Source of the DNA: Bacteroidia bacterium
Lineage (GTDB): Bacteria > Bacteroidota > Bacteroidia > Bacteroidales > Prolixibacteraceae
Length of the DNA stretch: 64,000 nucleotides
NCBI GenBank assembly: GCA_026391315.1
Contig: JAPLDT010000009.1
Location: 140,818-204,817, forward strand
Direction: 5' to 3'
Shown: positions 1-9,523 of the stretch, piece after piece
How positions within the stretch are numbered: the stretch's first letter is position 1
Layout: each line of letters starts with the position of its first letter
Program-made: the position numbers and the translations under genes
The notes under the pieces: model-generated
Database searches by the model: none
Seen by the model: the letters and a program-made list of their open reading frames with translations, nothing else
What the model was told of the DNA's origin: nothing

Positions 1-124
1 CCCTGTTATAGTCGTTCAAAGAAAATGGCCTGTTTAGAGCCGGAATTTCATCCAACCATGGATAGCTAAACTTTTTAGTATCCCAAAGATGTAAATGGGT
101 ATCAACGATTGGATAATCTATCAT
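1..124 (-). CDS. Amidohydrolase-2 family lactonase, N-terminal part
   Basis: The gene runs off the left edge and only its first 41 residues are visible, starting at the ATG at 122-124. The N-terminus carries DTHLHLWD, the metal-binding HxH signature that opens COG3618 amidohydrolases. That family includes L-fucono-1,5-lactonase and L-rhamnono-lactonase, which hydrolyse aldonolactones to aldonates. It is the last visible gene of the long minus-strand catabolic operon, 7 nt after the UlaG-like gene. A sugar lactonase fits the several SDR dehydrogenases upstream, because a 1-dehydrogenase would produce its lactone. The family call rests on a short fragment, and the exact substrate is inference. 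Confidence 0.7.
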   Translation of the reverse strand, partial: MIDYPIVDTHLHLWDTKKFSYPWLDEIPALNRPFSLNDYNR

Positions 125-131
125 TATGATT

Positions 132-914
132 TTATTTTGAATAGATAAAAAGTTCTCCCGGCGCCATGACCATCGCTCTAATATTTTGAGAGAGATGTTC
201 CGATTCTTTTAAAAAAGTTGAAGGATCTCCAACTCCTCCTTCGCCGACATGCTCAATAAACATCCAGAAATGGGTGGCAATTACTACTTTAGGAGTTAAT
301 AGTTTTGCGAGCTGACACATTTCAGACGCATTTAGATTTCCGTATTGACCATTAATTGGCGCTATCATAATATCAACATCTGTATTTAATGATGCTTTTA
401 TTTTATCAGGTGCGAAACAGGTATCCCCTGAATGATATATTTTAAATCCATCAATATCAATCAACATGCCAATAGCAGTAGGCGCCAGATCTCCATGATC
501 AGCGTAAATAGCTTTTATTTTTATTCCGTTTCCCTTCCATTCTTCCTCTGATTTTAAAACACAATAACTATTTTTTGATATATTGTTTTGTTGATACAAT
601 TCTTCACAATCCATTGATCCTACAAAGAATGTTTTTGGGTTCTTTACAATTGCAGGTATCGCATCCGGATCGAGATGGTCAACATGTGAATGAGTTGACA
701 GATAAAAATCTGCATCAATTTCTTCAGGCTTTATCACTGAAGGAATCATTCTTTTAAAACCGAATAATCGTTCTGCAGCGTCAGACAAGTATGCGTCAAT
801 AACTATTATTTTATTGTTGGCAGACTTAATACAAAATCCGGCCTGTGCAAGATAAAAAAGAGCTATTTCGCTTTGTTTGACCTTTATCTCTTTTATTTTT
901 TCGGATAATTTCAT
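132..914 (-). CDS. MBL-fold metal-dependent hydrolase (UlaG-like)
   Basis: This 260-residue cytoplasmic protein has the metallo-beta-lactamase motif THSHVDHLD at residues 74-82 (metal ligands H75, H77, D79, H80), and a further GDT motif around residue 163. The family includes UlaG, the L-ascorbate-6-phosphate lactonase, and many uncharacterised hydrolases. It lies 18 nt downstream of an SDR gene and just before a probable sugar lactonase. A lactone- or ester-opening role in sugar-acid degradation is therefore plausible but not shown. The length is typical for the short UlaG-like group. No signal peptide is visible. Confidence 0.75.
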   Translation of the reverse strand: MKLSEKIKEIKVKQSEIALFYLAQAGFCIKSANNKIIVIDAYLSDAAERLFGFKRMIPSVIKPEEIDADFYLSTHSHVDHLDPDAIPAIVKNPKTFFVGSMDCEELYQQNNISKNSYCVLKSEEEWKGNGIKIKAIYADHGDLAPTAIGMLIDIDGFKIYHSGDTCFAPDKIKASLNTDVDIMIAPINGQYGNLNASEMCQLAKLLTPKVVIATHFWMFIEHVGEGGVGDPSTFLKESEHLSQNIRAMVMAPGELFIYSK

Positions 915-932
915 TTTGTTCTTAGTTTAAAT

Positions 933-1694
933 TTAGTAACCCAGACTAACCGCTCCATCCACTGGCAGTGCTACCCCCGTAATAAATGATGCTTCGGATG
1001 AAGCTAAAAATGCAGCAGCATTCCCAATCTCTTCGGAAGACGCAATCCTATTAAGGGGATGTACACTATAAATGTATTCTTTTGCCTTTTGAGGATCCTT
1101 TTGCTGACTAAACCAATCCTCCACCAAAGGAGTATTTACCCACCCCGGACATATACAATTTACCCTTATTCCATCCTTTGCAAAATCTAATGACATACCT
1201 TTTGTCAAAGCGACTATTCCACCTTTGGACGCAGAATATGCTCCAGCATTGGATTGTCCGATCAGCCCTACCATTGAACTCATATTGATGATACAACCTT
1301 TGGTTTTTCTGAGGTGCGGAATTGAATATTTGCTACACAAAAAAACACTTTTTAAATTGGTATTAAGGATAAAATCCCATTCGTCTTCTGAGGTTACTTC
1401 AACATTTTTTGAAATGTGATAGCCTGCATTATTAAACATAATATCGATTTGGCCATAAGTATTGATAACAGTAGAAATCATAGATTGAACATCGGCTACT
1501 TTCGTCAGATCAGTTTTAACAAAAATGGATGTACCATTTCTTTCGGATATCTCTTTGACAGTTTGTTCACCTGATTTCTCGTCTAAATCTACAATGACGA
1601 CTTTTGCACCTTCTTTAGCAAATACGAGGGCACATCCCTTACCAATACCTTTTGCAGAACCTGTAATAATTGCAACTTTGTTCTTTAGTTTCAT
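933..1694 (-). CDS. SDR family oxidoreductase (classical)
   Basis: This is a classical short-chain dehydrogenase of 253 residues. The cofactor loop TGSAKGIGKG lies at residues 11-20, NNAG at 88-91, and the catalytic set is S140, Y153 and K157 (YSASK). An acidic residue after the second strand (VDLDE, around residue 37) points to NAD(H) preference. Family members oxidise sugar hydroxyls or reduce carbonyls; glucose 1-dehydrogenase-like and 3-oxoacyl reductase-like enzymes cannot be told apart from sequence alone. It is one of five SDRs in the same operon and probably handles one oxidation in the sugar route. The true substrate is unknown. Confidence 0.85.
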   Translation of the reverse strand: MKLKNKVAIITGSAKGIGKGCALVFAKEGAKVVIVDLDEKSGEQTVKEISERNGTSIFVKTDLTKVADVQSMISTVINTYGQIDIMFNNAGYHISKNVEVTSEDEWDFILNTNLKSVFLCSKYSIPHLRKTKGCIINMSSMVGLIGQSNAGAYSASKGGIVALTKGMSLDFAKDGIRVNCICPGWVNTPLVEDWFSQQKDPQKAKEYIYSVHPLNRIASSEEIGNAAAFLASSEASFITGVALPVDGAVSLGY

Positions 1695-1804
1695 AATAAT
1701 TTGTTTTTAACCAGGTAACTCGTATGCTTTATTATCATCCTTTTGTCTGTTTTCCAGCTTTCCTGCTCACTATTTCTAATGATGATGAAAAAGGAAAGTA
1801 GAGT

Positions 1805-3265
1805 TTAAGAATATTTCATGTAGACTGTTTTATATTTTATAAAGAATTCAATACCCGTTTTTCCTGCTTCAGGCATACCCACCCCCGATTCTTTAATCCC
1901 ACCAAATGGAAGCTGAGGTTCTTTTAATGAAGTCATCAAATTCACATGGGTAAATCCCACTTCTGTTTGTTGAACAAAAGTCATGGCATGTTTAAGATTA
2001 TTTGTGAATATGGATGAGCTTAATCCAAAAACTATGTCGTTGGAAACTTTTATTGCTTCTTCAAAATTCTCAACGGTAATAACTGATAGTACCGGTCCAA
2101 AAATTTCTTCCTGTGCTATTTTCATGTCAGGTTTCACACCGACAAATATGGTAGGTTCAATAAAACAACCCTCTTTTAAATGGTTATTTCGAACTTCATT
2201 CCCTCCTGCTAAAAGGATTGCCCCTTCCTTTTTGCCAGATTCAATATACTTCTTAATGTTTTCAAACTGGTCAGTACCACAAACAGGACCCATACCTGCA
2301 TTCTGATCGAAACCATCTCCAACTATTATTGCGTTTGTCGCTTTAACAAGCTTCTCGATAAATTCTTGTGCCACTTTTTTAACTACGATAGCCCGGCTTG
2401 TAGAAGTACACCATTGTCCGGAACAGGCAAATGCTGCTCTTGTAACCGCTTTTACAGCCAAATCGATATCTGCATCTTCTAAAATAACCGTGGCATTTTT
2501 CCCTCCCAGTTCAAGTTGCGTACGTGTAGCATTAACAGAGGCCTTCTGATGAATTCCCATTCCTACTTCTGTCGATCCGGTAAATGAAATGGCCTTTATT
2601 CTGGGGTCTGTAACCAGGATATTGCCTACTACACTACCCAAGCCTGTAATCATATTTAATACACCTGCAGGGATACCTCCTTCATCAAATAATTTTGTAA
2701 ACATATAACCGGTTTGAGGTGTCAAACTGGCAGGTTTAAAAACACAGGTATTACCGGCCATTAAAGCCGGTATAATCTTTCGGACCGGAACATTAAAAGG
2801 AAAATTCCAGGGACTTATGACACTTACTACCCCCAATGGTTCTTTTACCGTGTAGGCGAATACCCCATCAATGCTAACCGGAACTGTCTCTCCGAACAGG
2901 CGTAATCCTTCATTTATTTGAAATTCCATTTCAGCAATAGCTGAATCAATCTCACCCAATGAATCAGATACTATTTTCCCGTTTTCCAGGGTAATGATTT
3001 GGGCGATATCCTCTCTTCTTTCGATCATTAAGGCAAGAACTTTCTTGAGATATTTTGCCCTGGCAAAAGGGGAAAGGATCTTCCACTCTGTAAATGCAGA
3101 TTGAGCAGCTTCAATTGCAAGCCTGGTATCTTCTTTTGATGAAAGTGGAAATAATCCCGTTACTTCAGATAACCTGGAAGGATTTCTTTGTTCAAATGTA
3201 TCATGTGTACTGGCATCAAGCCATTGTCCATTGATGTAATTTTTGAAAGTCTTTGATTCGTTCAT
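1805..3265 (-). CDS. NAD(P)-dependent aldehyde dehydrogenase
   Basis: This is a full-length ALDH superfamily protein of about 486 residues. It shows the catalytic Glu motif LELGGKNA, the catalytic Cys in SGQWCTS, the cofactor-binding FTGSTEVG and the SPWNFPFN motif. I chose the internal ATG at 3263-3265 (MNESKTFKNYINGQW), where homology begins, over an ATG 14 codons upstream whose extra residues look non-coding. The family includes lactaldehyde, succinate-semialdehyde and betaine-aldehyde dehydrogenases. In a deoxysugar pathway an aldolase would release lactaldehyde, so oxidation of lactaldehyde to lactate is the most attractive role. That role is inference; no aldolase is in view. Confidence 0.88.
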   Translation of the reverse strand: MNESKTFKNYINGQWLDASTHDTFEQRNPSRLSEVTGLFPLSSKEDTRLAIEAAQSAFTEWKILSPFARAKYLKKVLALMIERREDIAQIITLENGKIVSDSLGEIDSAIAEMEFQINEGLRLFGETVPVSIDGVFAYTVKEPLGVVSVISPWNFPFNVPVRKIIPALMAGNTCVFKPASLTPQTGYMFTKLFDEGGIPAGVLNMITGLGSVVGNILVTDPRIKAISFTGSTEVGMGIHQKASVNATRTQLELGGKNATVILEDADIDLAVKAVTRAAFACSGQWCTSTSRAIVVKKVAQEFIEKLVKATNAIIVGDGFDQNAGMGPVCGTDQFENIKKYIESGKKEGAILLAGGNEVRNNHLKEGCFIEPTIFVGVKPDMKIAQEEIFGPVLSVITVENFEEAIKVSNDIVFGLSSSIFTNNLKHAMTFVQQTEVGFTHVNLMTSLKEPQLPFGGIKESGVGMPEAGKTGIEFFIKYKTVYMKYS

Positions 3266-3327
3266 CTCTTTGTTTGTTATACCAAAAAAATATTGGCAGA
3301 TCATCATTTTTTATTGATTGGAAATAT

Positions 3328-5502
3328 CTATTTCCATTGTCGCTTTGCGGCCAAAACCGTATTTCTAATAATGGTCTCATCATCAATCATCGCCGCTTTT
3401 TCCAACACTTTGGAAACTGAATTGGGAACATCCAAAGAAGTTAAACGCATTACAGGACTATCAAGATAATCAAAGTACTTTTCTGTAAGTTCAGCAGCGA
3501 TTTTTGATCCAATAGAATGGTTTGCAGGAGCTTCTTCAACCACTATTGCCACACCGGTTTTTTTCAGGGATTCGCCAACAGTTTCAAAATCGAGTCCGGG
3601 TAAATCAATGGTACGCAAATCTATGATTTCGACTGAAATTCCCTTTTCTTTAAAATTCGAAATTAATTGTTCACACCGATAGGCCATTACTCCGTATGTT
3701 ACTAGCGTCACATCTTTGCCTGTTGAAACTATTCTCGCTTTGCCAAAAGGTATAAAATAATCAAGTTCATTTTCCGGCACAGGAAATTTTAGTGGATATA
3801 ACTGATGGTGTTCGATAATTACTACAGGATCGTTCGATTGCATGGCAGTATTAAATAAACCGATATAGTCAAACGCATTGGATGGAGCAACAATGCGCCA
3901 ACCGCTAAACAGGGCATATAATCCAACCGGATCCATGGAATGTTGACCGCCATAACCGCAGCCGACAGCAATGCGGATTCTTAAAACCAAAGGTATGTCA
4001 GTTGTATTGCCATACATATGTCTGGCTTTTGCAATCTGGTTAAAAATTTGATCGGCTGCTACCAGTGAAAAATCCGGGAACATTATTTCGATCACTGGCC
4101 GCATCCCTGACATTGCAGCTCCCAGACCCAATCCTGTAAAACCAGCTTCAGAAATAGGTGTATTCAGGACCCTGGATGGGTATTTTTCCGGTAATCCTTT
4201 GGTTGCACCGTAAGCGCCTCCCCCAAAATTTGCAACTTCTTCTCCCAAAACAAATGTTCCTTCATCTTTTTCAAGCCATCGGCCCGTTGCAGAAGAGATA
4301 GAATCAGAATATTTCTGCTCTTTCAGAGTAGTATAATTTTCTCTTTCACTGAATTTTATGTGTTTGAACTCACTGCCATCGCTTTTAACTCCAATCGATG
4401 CAGATTCAGGGGGAGGAAACATCCCGGCTTTGACTATTTTCTTTTCACTCCCTTCAGTGTAAAAACCTACAGCATTCTTAACTGCCTGGAATGCCATGTC
4501 TTTTACGTGCTCAGTTTCCTTCCTTGAAAAAATGCCATTCTTTATCAGATTAGCAGGCAAATTCAGTATTACCTCTTTTTTAATCCAGTTATCTTCTTCT
4601 TCTTTCGACCGATATTTAAAAGCGCTGCCTGGCAGATCTCCAGCATGATGAAAGCGTCTATAGCATTTAGCTTCAACAAAACAAGGTCGGCTATTTTTTC
4701 TGATATCGTTGCTAACAGAGTTCATTAGCTGGTATATTGCAAATACGTCATTACCATCTACAATGTGCGCATCCATGCCATAGGAAGATGCACGAACGGA
4801 TAATTCTGATACAGCACACGAATCTTCAATTTTTGTGGCAACTGCGTATTCATTGTTTTCAAGGAAAAAAATGATCGGCAATTTCCAAAGTCCGGCGAGA
4901 TTACAAGCTTCATGAAATGCTCCCTGATTGATGGCTCCATCCCCGAAAAAACAGACCACTACATTACCTGTATTGTAATATTTTTCCATGAATGCAGCCC
5001 CTGTTGCAAGTGGTATTCCTCCTGCAACAATAGCATTTGAACCCAAAAATCCAGCATTTTTATCACGCAAATGCATCGAACCACCTCTCCCTCCACAGTA
5101 ACCATCGGCTAGCCCCATAATCTCTGCAAGTGTTTTTCTGACAACTGTCTCCGCATCATTCGGTAATTCATCCAGGATGGGATTCCAGGTTTCCGGTACG
5201 TAATATTGTAATACTTTTGATAAAAACTGATGGTGGGAACGATGTGTTCCAAAAAATTTATCCGAAGTTTTTAATGCTGCGACACTTGCAGCCGCTATTG
5301 CCTCTTGTCCAATACTGGTATGAACTGGTCCCCAAATGCAATCATCATTTTTTAATTTTAGTAACTCTGTTTCAAATTCATTGATCACGAATACATCAAA
5401 AAGAATTCGTGCCAATTTTATTTTGTCTATCGATTTCAGGTCTATTATTTCACTTTCCCATTTGTATCCTTTAAAATCATAATTCATTTCGAATTTTTTC
5501 AT
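3328..5502 (-). CDS. Fused 2-oxo acid/acetoin dehydrogenase E1 alpha-beta
   Basis: A single chain of about 724 residues fuses the two thiamine-diphosphate E1 subunits. The N-terminal half is E1alpha-like, with the ThDP motif beginning GDGAINQG and ending ENN. The C-terminal half, from about residue 390, is E1beta-like (GEEVAN, TPISEAGFTG, VVEEAPANHSIG). I chose the ATG at 5500-5502, preceded by a good AGAGGA ribosome binding site, over one 15 codons upstream inside the preceding VOC gene. E1 decarboxylates a 2-oxo acid, or cleaves acetoin, and passes the acyl group to lipoyl-E2. Fused E1s are known in Bacteroidota. This is the second E1 of the operon and has no adjacent E2 or E3, so it may share the E2 at 10401-11615. 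Confidence 0.88.
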   Translation of the reverse strand: MKKFEMNYDFKGYKWESEIIDLKSIDKIKLARILFDVFVINEFETELLKLKNDDCIWGPVHTSIGQEAIAAASVAALKTSDKFFGTHRSHHQFLSKVLQYYVPETWNPILDELPNDAETVVRKTLAEIMGLADGYCGGRGGSMHLRDKNAGFLGSNAIVAGGIPLATGAAFMEKYYNTGNVVVCFFGDGAINQGAFHEACNLAGLWKLPIIFFLENNEYAVATKIEDSCAVSELSVRASSYGMDAHIVDGNDVFAIYQLMNSVSNDIRKNSRPCFVEAKCYRRFHHAGDLPGSAFKYRSKEEEDNWIKKEVILNLPANLIKNGIFSRKETEHVKDMAFQAVKNAVGFYTEGSEKKIVKAGMFPPPESASIGVKSDGSEFKHIKFSERENYTTLKEQKYSDSISSATGRWLEKDEGTFVLGEEVANFGGGAYGATKGLPEKYPSRVLNTPISEAGFTGLGLGAAMSGMRPVIEIMFPDFSLVAADQIFNQIAKARHMYGNTTDIPLVLRIRIAVGCGYGGQHSMDPVGLYALFSGWRIVAPSNAFDYIGLFNTAMQSNDPVVIIEHHQLYPLKFPVPENELDYFIPFGKARIVSTGKDVTLVTYGVMAYRCEQLISNFKEKGISVEIIDLRTIDLPGLDFETVGESLKKTGVAIVVEEAPANHSIGSKIAAELTEKYFDYLDSPVMRLTSLDVPNSVSKVLEKAAMIDDETIIRNTVLAAKRQWK

Positions 5503-5525
5503 AAATCCTCTCTTATATAGTAAAT

Positions 5526-5954
5526 TTAACTCTCTCTTAACTCGCAAACTTCATGATCCGGTCCATAGAAATAACAGATCCAGACATCTTTTCTGAATTC
5601 TACCGGTTCGCTAATAAAAACAACACCTTCATTTTTCAACTTTGAATAATCATTTCTGACATCTGACGATCGAAAACCGGCATGAACAAACCCATTATCA
5701 GCTTGTCTAAAGTCCTTCGGTATTTTTTTCCCATTTGGTGCAGTGTATTCAAAAAGTTCAAGCATATTCGGCCCTGATCTCAAATGCGCTATTCGGGCAA
5801 CACAGCCAGGCATACCTACAACTTTTCCTAAAAGAGGATTTGTATTCGCTTCGATAATCCGAATGACTTCACATTGTAAATTTTTACAATAAAAATCAAT
5901 CGATTTATCCAGATTTGAAACACTAAGTCCTACATGTTCAAGACCTTCAATCAT
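5526..5954 (-). CDS. VOC family protein (glyoxalase-like)
   Basis: This 142-residue protein has the vicinal-oxygen-chelate fold signature: it opens with EGLEHVGLSVSNLDKSIDFY and includes NMLELFEY and DPxGxxxEL-like GPDHEVCELRE at the end. The relatives are glyoxalase I, methylmalonyl-CoA epimerase and fosfomycin-resistance-type proteins. Its start codon overlaps the end of the LarA-like gene by 8 nt, which suggests translational coupling and perhaps a shared substrate. Two VOC half-motifs with His and Glu ligands are visible, so it is probably metal-dependent. An isomerase or epimerase acting on an alpha-hydroxy acid or thioester is a guess. Confidence 0.75.
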   Translation of the reverse strand: MIEGLEHVGLSVSNLDKSIDFYCKNLQCEVIRIIEANTNPLLGKVVGMPGCVARIAHLRSGPNMLELFEYTAPNGKKIPKDFRQADNGFVHAGFRSSDVRNDYSKLKNEGVVFISEPVEFRKDVWICYFYGPDHEVCELRES

Positions 5955-7230
5955 TTTGTTTAAATCTATTTATTTCAGCCCATAACCCTTGAGCCGGGTT
6001 TGATACATAAAAAATTTCTTCTCCGTCTGGCAAAATATTTTCTCCATCTTTTAGTGTAGATGGATTATATCTTTTTACCATTTCATCATAATCGGCAAAA
6101 TTGCAGTTAACTGATTCAATGTCTTTTTGTGATAATTTTTTTACTCCGTAGATTACTTTAAATCTTTTTTCAGGTGAGCTGATAATAAGGTGTGAAACAG
6201 GTGTCAGGTTATTGGCTAAATCAGTATTCTCATCGATTGACTGAAGCAATTTTTCAGTGGTTTGATATCCATATTTCCGAATAATCTGGTCATTCACAGG
6301 ATCTTCTCCAAAAGTATTGATACCAGGACAAAGAATAATTAATTCACCGCCATCGGCAACAACCATTCTGGTTCTGAATATCGCTTTGTTCCCAACCCAT
6401 GTTGACTTAAACTCATCCGGCTCAAGGTATGCTATTACTTTTTTATACTCTTTTTTTTGCAATTTTATGTTAACCTCCTGACACAATGCAGCCCCCCGGA
6501 GATAGCATTCTTCATCATTCCCGGCAAATATTCCCCTAGTAACTATTTGTTCATCCTTATCAACACCTCTAACAGTCAATATATATGAGATTGGTAATTG
6601 ATTGGTAAAATTATCCCCCATATAATTCAACACTTTTCTCACAGGCGAGCTAATATGTCCCATCATTTTTTCCAGACCATACAGAGCCCCGATAAAGTGG
6701 GTTTTGTCAATTATGTCTTTCCCTCCAACACCTATAAATATGTTCTTGTTAAAGTTGGCAATTCCAACCAGCTCATGCGGAACTAATTGACCAACAGATA
6801 TAATCTGATCCCACTTGCCTTCAACCAATGTTTTATTAACCTCACAATGAACAGGAAAATCAACTAGTCCCCCTGTAAACCCTTTAATAATTTCAGAGGG
6901 AATTGTTCCAATTCTGATGATATCGTTCTTCCAATCATGTCGTTTGAAAATTTCATGTGGTATTCCCTGATACATCGTGTTTAATTCGTTGTCTGAAAGA
7001 GGAATATGAGTCCCAAGAGTTGGCATAATCTCAATATAGGAGCTGTTCTTTAATTTATTATATAACATGACTGTTATTTCGCCTGCATACGAATGGTAAC
7101 GGGTGAAATCAGGAGGAAGTATCAATACCCTGCCTAAATTTCCAAGCTTCTCCAGCATTGTATCAATCATCTCTGATATATGATCTCTGTCTATCGTCAG
7201 ATGCGCGGCCCCTTCAGAAAAAAATATCAT
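5947..7230 (-). CDS. LarA-like nickel-pincer racemase/epimerase homologue
   Basis: This 427-residue protein matches the LarA/DUF2088 family. Key lactate racemase positions appear conserved: DFTR at 41-44 (the Asp and Arg of the LarA DxTR motif), TLGTH with H75, and PHELVG with H152. K162 lies exactly 10 residues after H152, the spacing between H174 and the cofactor-bound K184 in L. plantarum LarA. Characterised relatives include lactate, malate and phenyllactate racemases and gluconate 2-epimerases. In this operon it could racemise lactate or epimerise C2 of an aldonate. No LarB, LarC or LarE cofactor-synthesis genes are in the window, so they would have to lie elsewhere. Confidence 0.78.
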   Translation of the reverse strand: MIFFSEGAAHLTIDRDHISEMIDTMLEKLGNLGRVLILPPDFTRYHSYAGEITVMLYNKLKNSSYIEIMPTLGTHIPLSDNELNTMYQGIPHEIFKRHDWKNDIIRIGTIPSEIIKGFTGGLVDFPVHCEVNKTLVEGKWDQIISVGQLVPHELVGIANFNKNIFIGVGGKDIIDKTHFIGALYGLEKMMGHISSPVRKVLNYMGDNFTNQLPISYILTVRGVDKDEQIVTRGIFAGNDEECYLRGAALCQEVNIKLQKKEYKKVIAYLEPDEFKSTWVGNKAIFRTRMVVADGGELIILCPGINTFGEDPVNDQIIRKYGYQTTEKLLQSIDENTDLANNLTPVSHLIISSPEKRFKVIYGVKKLSQKDIESVNCNFADYDEMVKRYNPSTLKDGENILPDGEEIFYVSNPAQGLWAEINRFKQND

Positions 7231-7278
7231 TTTAATAATTTTATAAAATATTATTAATCAGCCTAATAATCATAAATA

Positions 7279-7992
7279 TTACATTCTCTGGCCCCCGTTA
7301 ATACCAATTGTAATCCCCGTTAAATAAGAAGCTAAATCCGATGCCAAAACCAAAATAATATTTGCAACTTCTTCGGGAGTACCCATTCTTCCCAATGGAA
7401 TTGATTGTATATATTGTCTTATTTGCTCAGGCGTTGACTCTTTGTGAATTGCTGTATCTATTACTCCGGGTGCAACTGCGTTAACCCGGATTCCATATTG
7501 AGCGCCACTTTTAGCAAACGATTTCGTGAGACATTCTATGCCAGCCTTGCTGGCGCTGTAATGGGCTCCAACAGTAATTCCACCAACCTGTCCTGCCACT
7601 GAAGCAAGATTAACGATTGCACCGGATCTGTTTTTGATCATTATCTTAAATACAGCCTGACTTAAATAAAATGTGGAAGTCAAATTTACATCCATTACTT
7701 TTCTCCATTCATCATAAGTGATGTCTAATAAGGCTGTTCTTGGACAAATCCCTGCATTGTTGACCAGGATGTCAATTCTACTTTCTTTCTCAATTATTTG
7801 ATTAACAAGATAATTGATGAATTCCTGATCTGAGATGTCTCCCTGAATAAAATTTGGATGGTTAATTTTTGTAATATCTGTCTGATATACAATTGCATTG
7901 TATTCTGAAAACTTATCACAAAGTGCTCTTCCAATGCCTCCTGCAGCTCCTGTAATAAGAACTACCTTTTTTTCAAATTCTGAAAATACCAT
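7279..7992 (-). CDS. SDR family oxidoreductase
   Basis: This is a classical SDR of 237 residues, slightly short for the family. The cofactor loop TGAAGGIGRA is at residues 14-23, NNAG at 78-81, and the catalytic residues are S131, Y145 and K149 (YSASK). The second beta-strand ends in TDI, consistent with NAD(H). A GG insertion lengthens the Ser-to-Tyr spacing by one residue, as in the SDR at 14071-14856. It sits between the LarA homologue and the sugar permease. Its role in sugar or hydroxy-acid oxidation is inferred from the operon only. Confidence 0.82.
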   Translation of the reverse strand: MVFSEFEKKVVLITGAAGGIGRALCDKFSEYNAIVYQTDITKINHPNFIQGDISDQEFINYLVNQIIEKESRIDILVNNAGICPRTALLDITYDEWRKVMDVNLTSTFYLSQAVFKIMIKNRSGAIVNLASVAGQVGGITVGAHYSASKAGIECLTKSFAKSGAQYGIRVNAVAPGVIDTAIHKESTPEQIRQYIQSIPLGRMGTPEEVANIILVLASDLASYLTGITIGINGGQRM

Positions 7993-8024
7993 TTTATTAA
8001 TTTAAAATTTAAAATAAGTATCTG

Positions 8025-9046
8025 TTACACAGTTGTATTACTATATGCGAGGATAATCACGGCAATCAGTATAACGCACAAAGCGAGATACATCATTTTT
8101 CTTGGCTTGCCTTTTACTCCTTTCCATTCTCCGCTCACAAATCCTACAACCTGGTTACCAACAACCTGCATTGACTGTTGGATTCCATAACCAACAGATG
8201 CGCCAAGAATACCCAGTAACTTGAAACAATAAATTGAATACCTATTATGGCTCCGTATAAAAATTCATCCTTTCGGGCGAAAAGCAGATTCCATGTCTTT
8301 TTCTTTGTCATCATAAAGGCAGCATACATGAGGTTAATTAAAACACCCCCCAAACTAACCAATGCCCAAACAGTAAAATTTGCTGTTATCTCACCGGCAC
8401 CCTGTTGCTTTACAGCCTCAATAATTGGCCCCTGACTATAAACAAACGCGAGTCCCAGACCGCAAGAGAGAATTCCAGCGACTATTACCAGTAGTAATCC
8501 TTGCCGGAAATTTCCTGATGCTTGTTCTTTTTTTATCTGCTTACTTTGACTACCTAATATCTTTTCCCGGCCAAATCCTGCAATACTTACCAATGTCACC
8601 CCAACAATGATTACAAATAACCCAATCAGAATGATAATACCTGGTACCGAAATCAGGTTTGGAGCATTGATAAATAGTCCGCTACCTTTTAGTACAAGTG
8701 GCACAATAACTCCGATTGACATTCCAAGTGCAGACAAAATAGCTCCTGTGAGTGCTGCCCCTATTCTAATAACGCAAATCATATACAATAAATTTGCTAC
8801 ACCCCAGGCCATTGTTAACAGATTGGAGATAAGTAACGGTTTAAACCCAACCGTTTTAATTAAAAGAATGGGATCCGGAACATTTAATAAAACGATGATC
8901 CATGGATATATCACAATGCCAAAAAGAATATTATAAAACACATATTGCTCAAAGTGAATGTTTTTAATGATCTTCATAGGCCAGGCAGCTGCACCTGTGC
9001 CAAACCCGGCAAGTGTGACAAAAATTAATCCGATAATTATTTCCAT
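8025..9046 (-). pseudogene. RhaT-type sugar:H+ symporter, frameshifted
   Basis: The reading frame from 9046 encodes a multi-spanning membrane protein like the L-rhamnose:H+ symporter RhaT. It begins with GLIFVTLAGFGTGAAAWPMK and has hydrophobic segments throughout. After GIQFIVS, near 8222-8232, the frame goes off and stops at 8144. A different frame then continues with the expected family ending (KLLGILGASVGYGIQQSMQ, then GNQVVGFVSGEWKG) to a stop at 8025-8027. Restoring one base gives an uninterrupted protein of 340 residues, the usual length. It is either a real inactivation or a single-base assembly error. A RhaT-like carrier for L-fucose, L-rhamnose or a related sugar fits the operon. 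Confidence 0.8.
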
Positions 9047-9060
9047 TTTTTTTATTTATG

Positions 9061-9471
9061 CTAATCTTCGTTAATTGTTTTAAAAGATTTTCCCCACGCT
9101 TTTATTCGCGAATGATATAGTTCATTATCATTCGCATCTTCCCAGAAGGTTAATAATACAAAGTCTTCAGTCTGGCTCTTATTATCAAGTGCGTGGAAAA
9201 CGTCTGCCGGTATATACACTACGCTGCCAGGTCTGATGTCGATTAGTTCCTCCCCAAGATGAAGGACTGCCTCACCCATTACTACGTAGTAAATTTCTGT
9301 TACAGGATGTGTTCCGCCTGGTGTACTGCATCCTGCTTTTAAAGTACCTTCATTGATGTGGATGGACTTCCCTCCTGCAACAATATTATCCATAAGCATC
9401 TTTGAAGAATAGGTACTGTCAACAACAAAAGACTTTACCTCCCATGAATTTATTACTTTACCTTTTCCCAT
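9061..9471 (-). CDS. Cupin-domain protein
   Basis: This small protein of 136 residues is a single cupin. The first motif contains GGTHPVTEIYYVVMGEAVLH (metal ligands H and E) and the second contains PGSVVYIPADVFHALDN. It has no signal peptide, so it is cytoplasmic. Such cupins include sugar isomerases, dioxygenases and ligand-binding proteins. It lies 14 nt upstream of the permease gene in the same direction. Together with the second, frameshifted cupin at 11643-12010 it suggests that a polyol or sugar-acid intermediate is handled by metal-dependent cupins. The reaction is unknown. Confidence 0.75.
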   Translation of the reverse strand: MGKGKVINSWEVKSFVVDSTYSSKMLMDNIVAGGKSIHINEGTLKAGCSTPGGTHPVTEIYYVVMGEAVLHLGEELIDIRPGSVVYIPADVFHALDNKSQTEDFVLLTFWEDANDNELYHSRIKAWGKSFKTINED

Positions 9472-9523
9472 ATTATATCTCTATTTTTGTTCAATTGATA
9501 TTTTAAAAAATAGGATCTCCCTT

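Noticed and set aside
3266..3307. 14-codon extension of the aldehyde dehydrogenase
   Set aside because: The residues do not belong to the family and the internal ATG matches the normal N-terminus.
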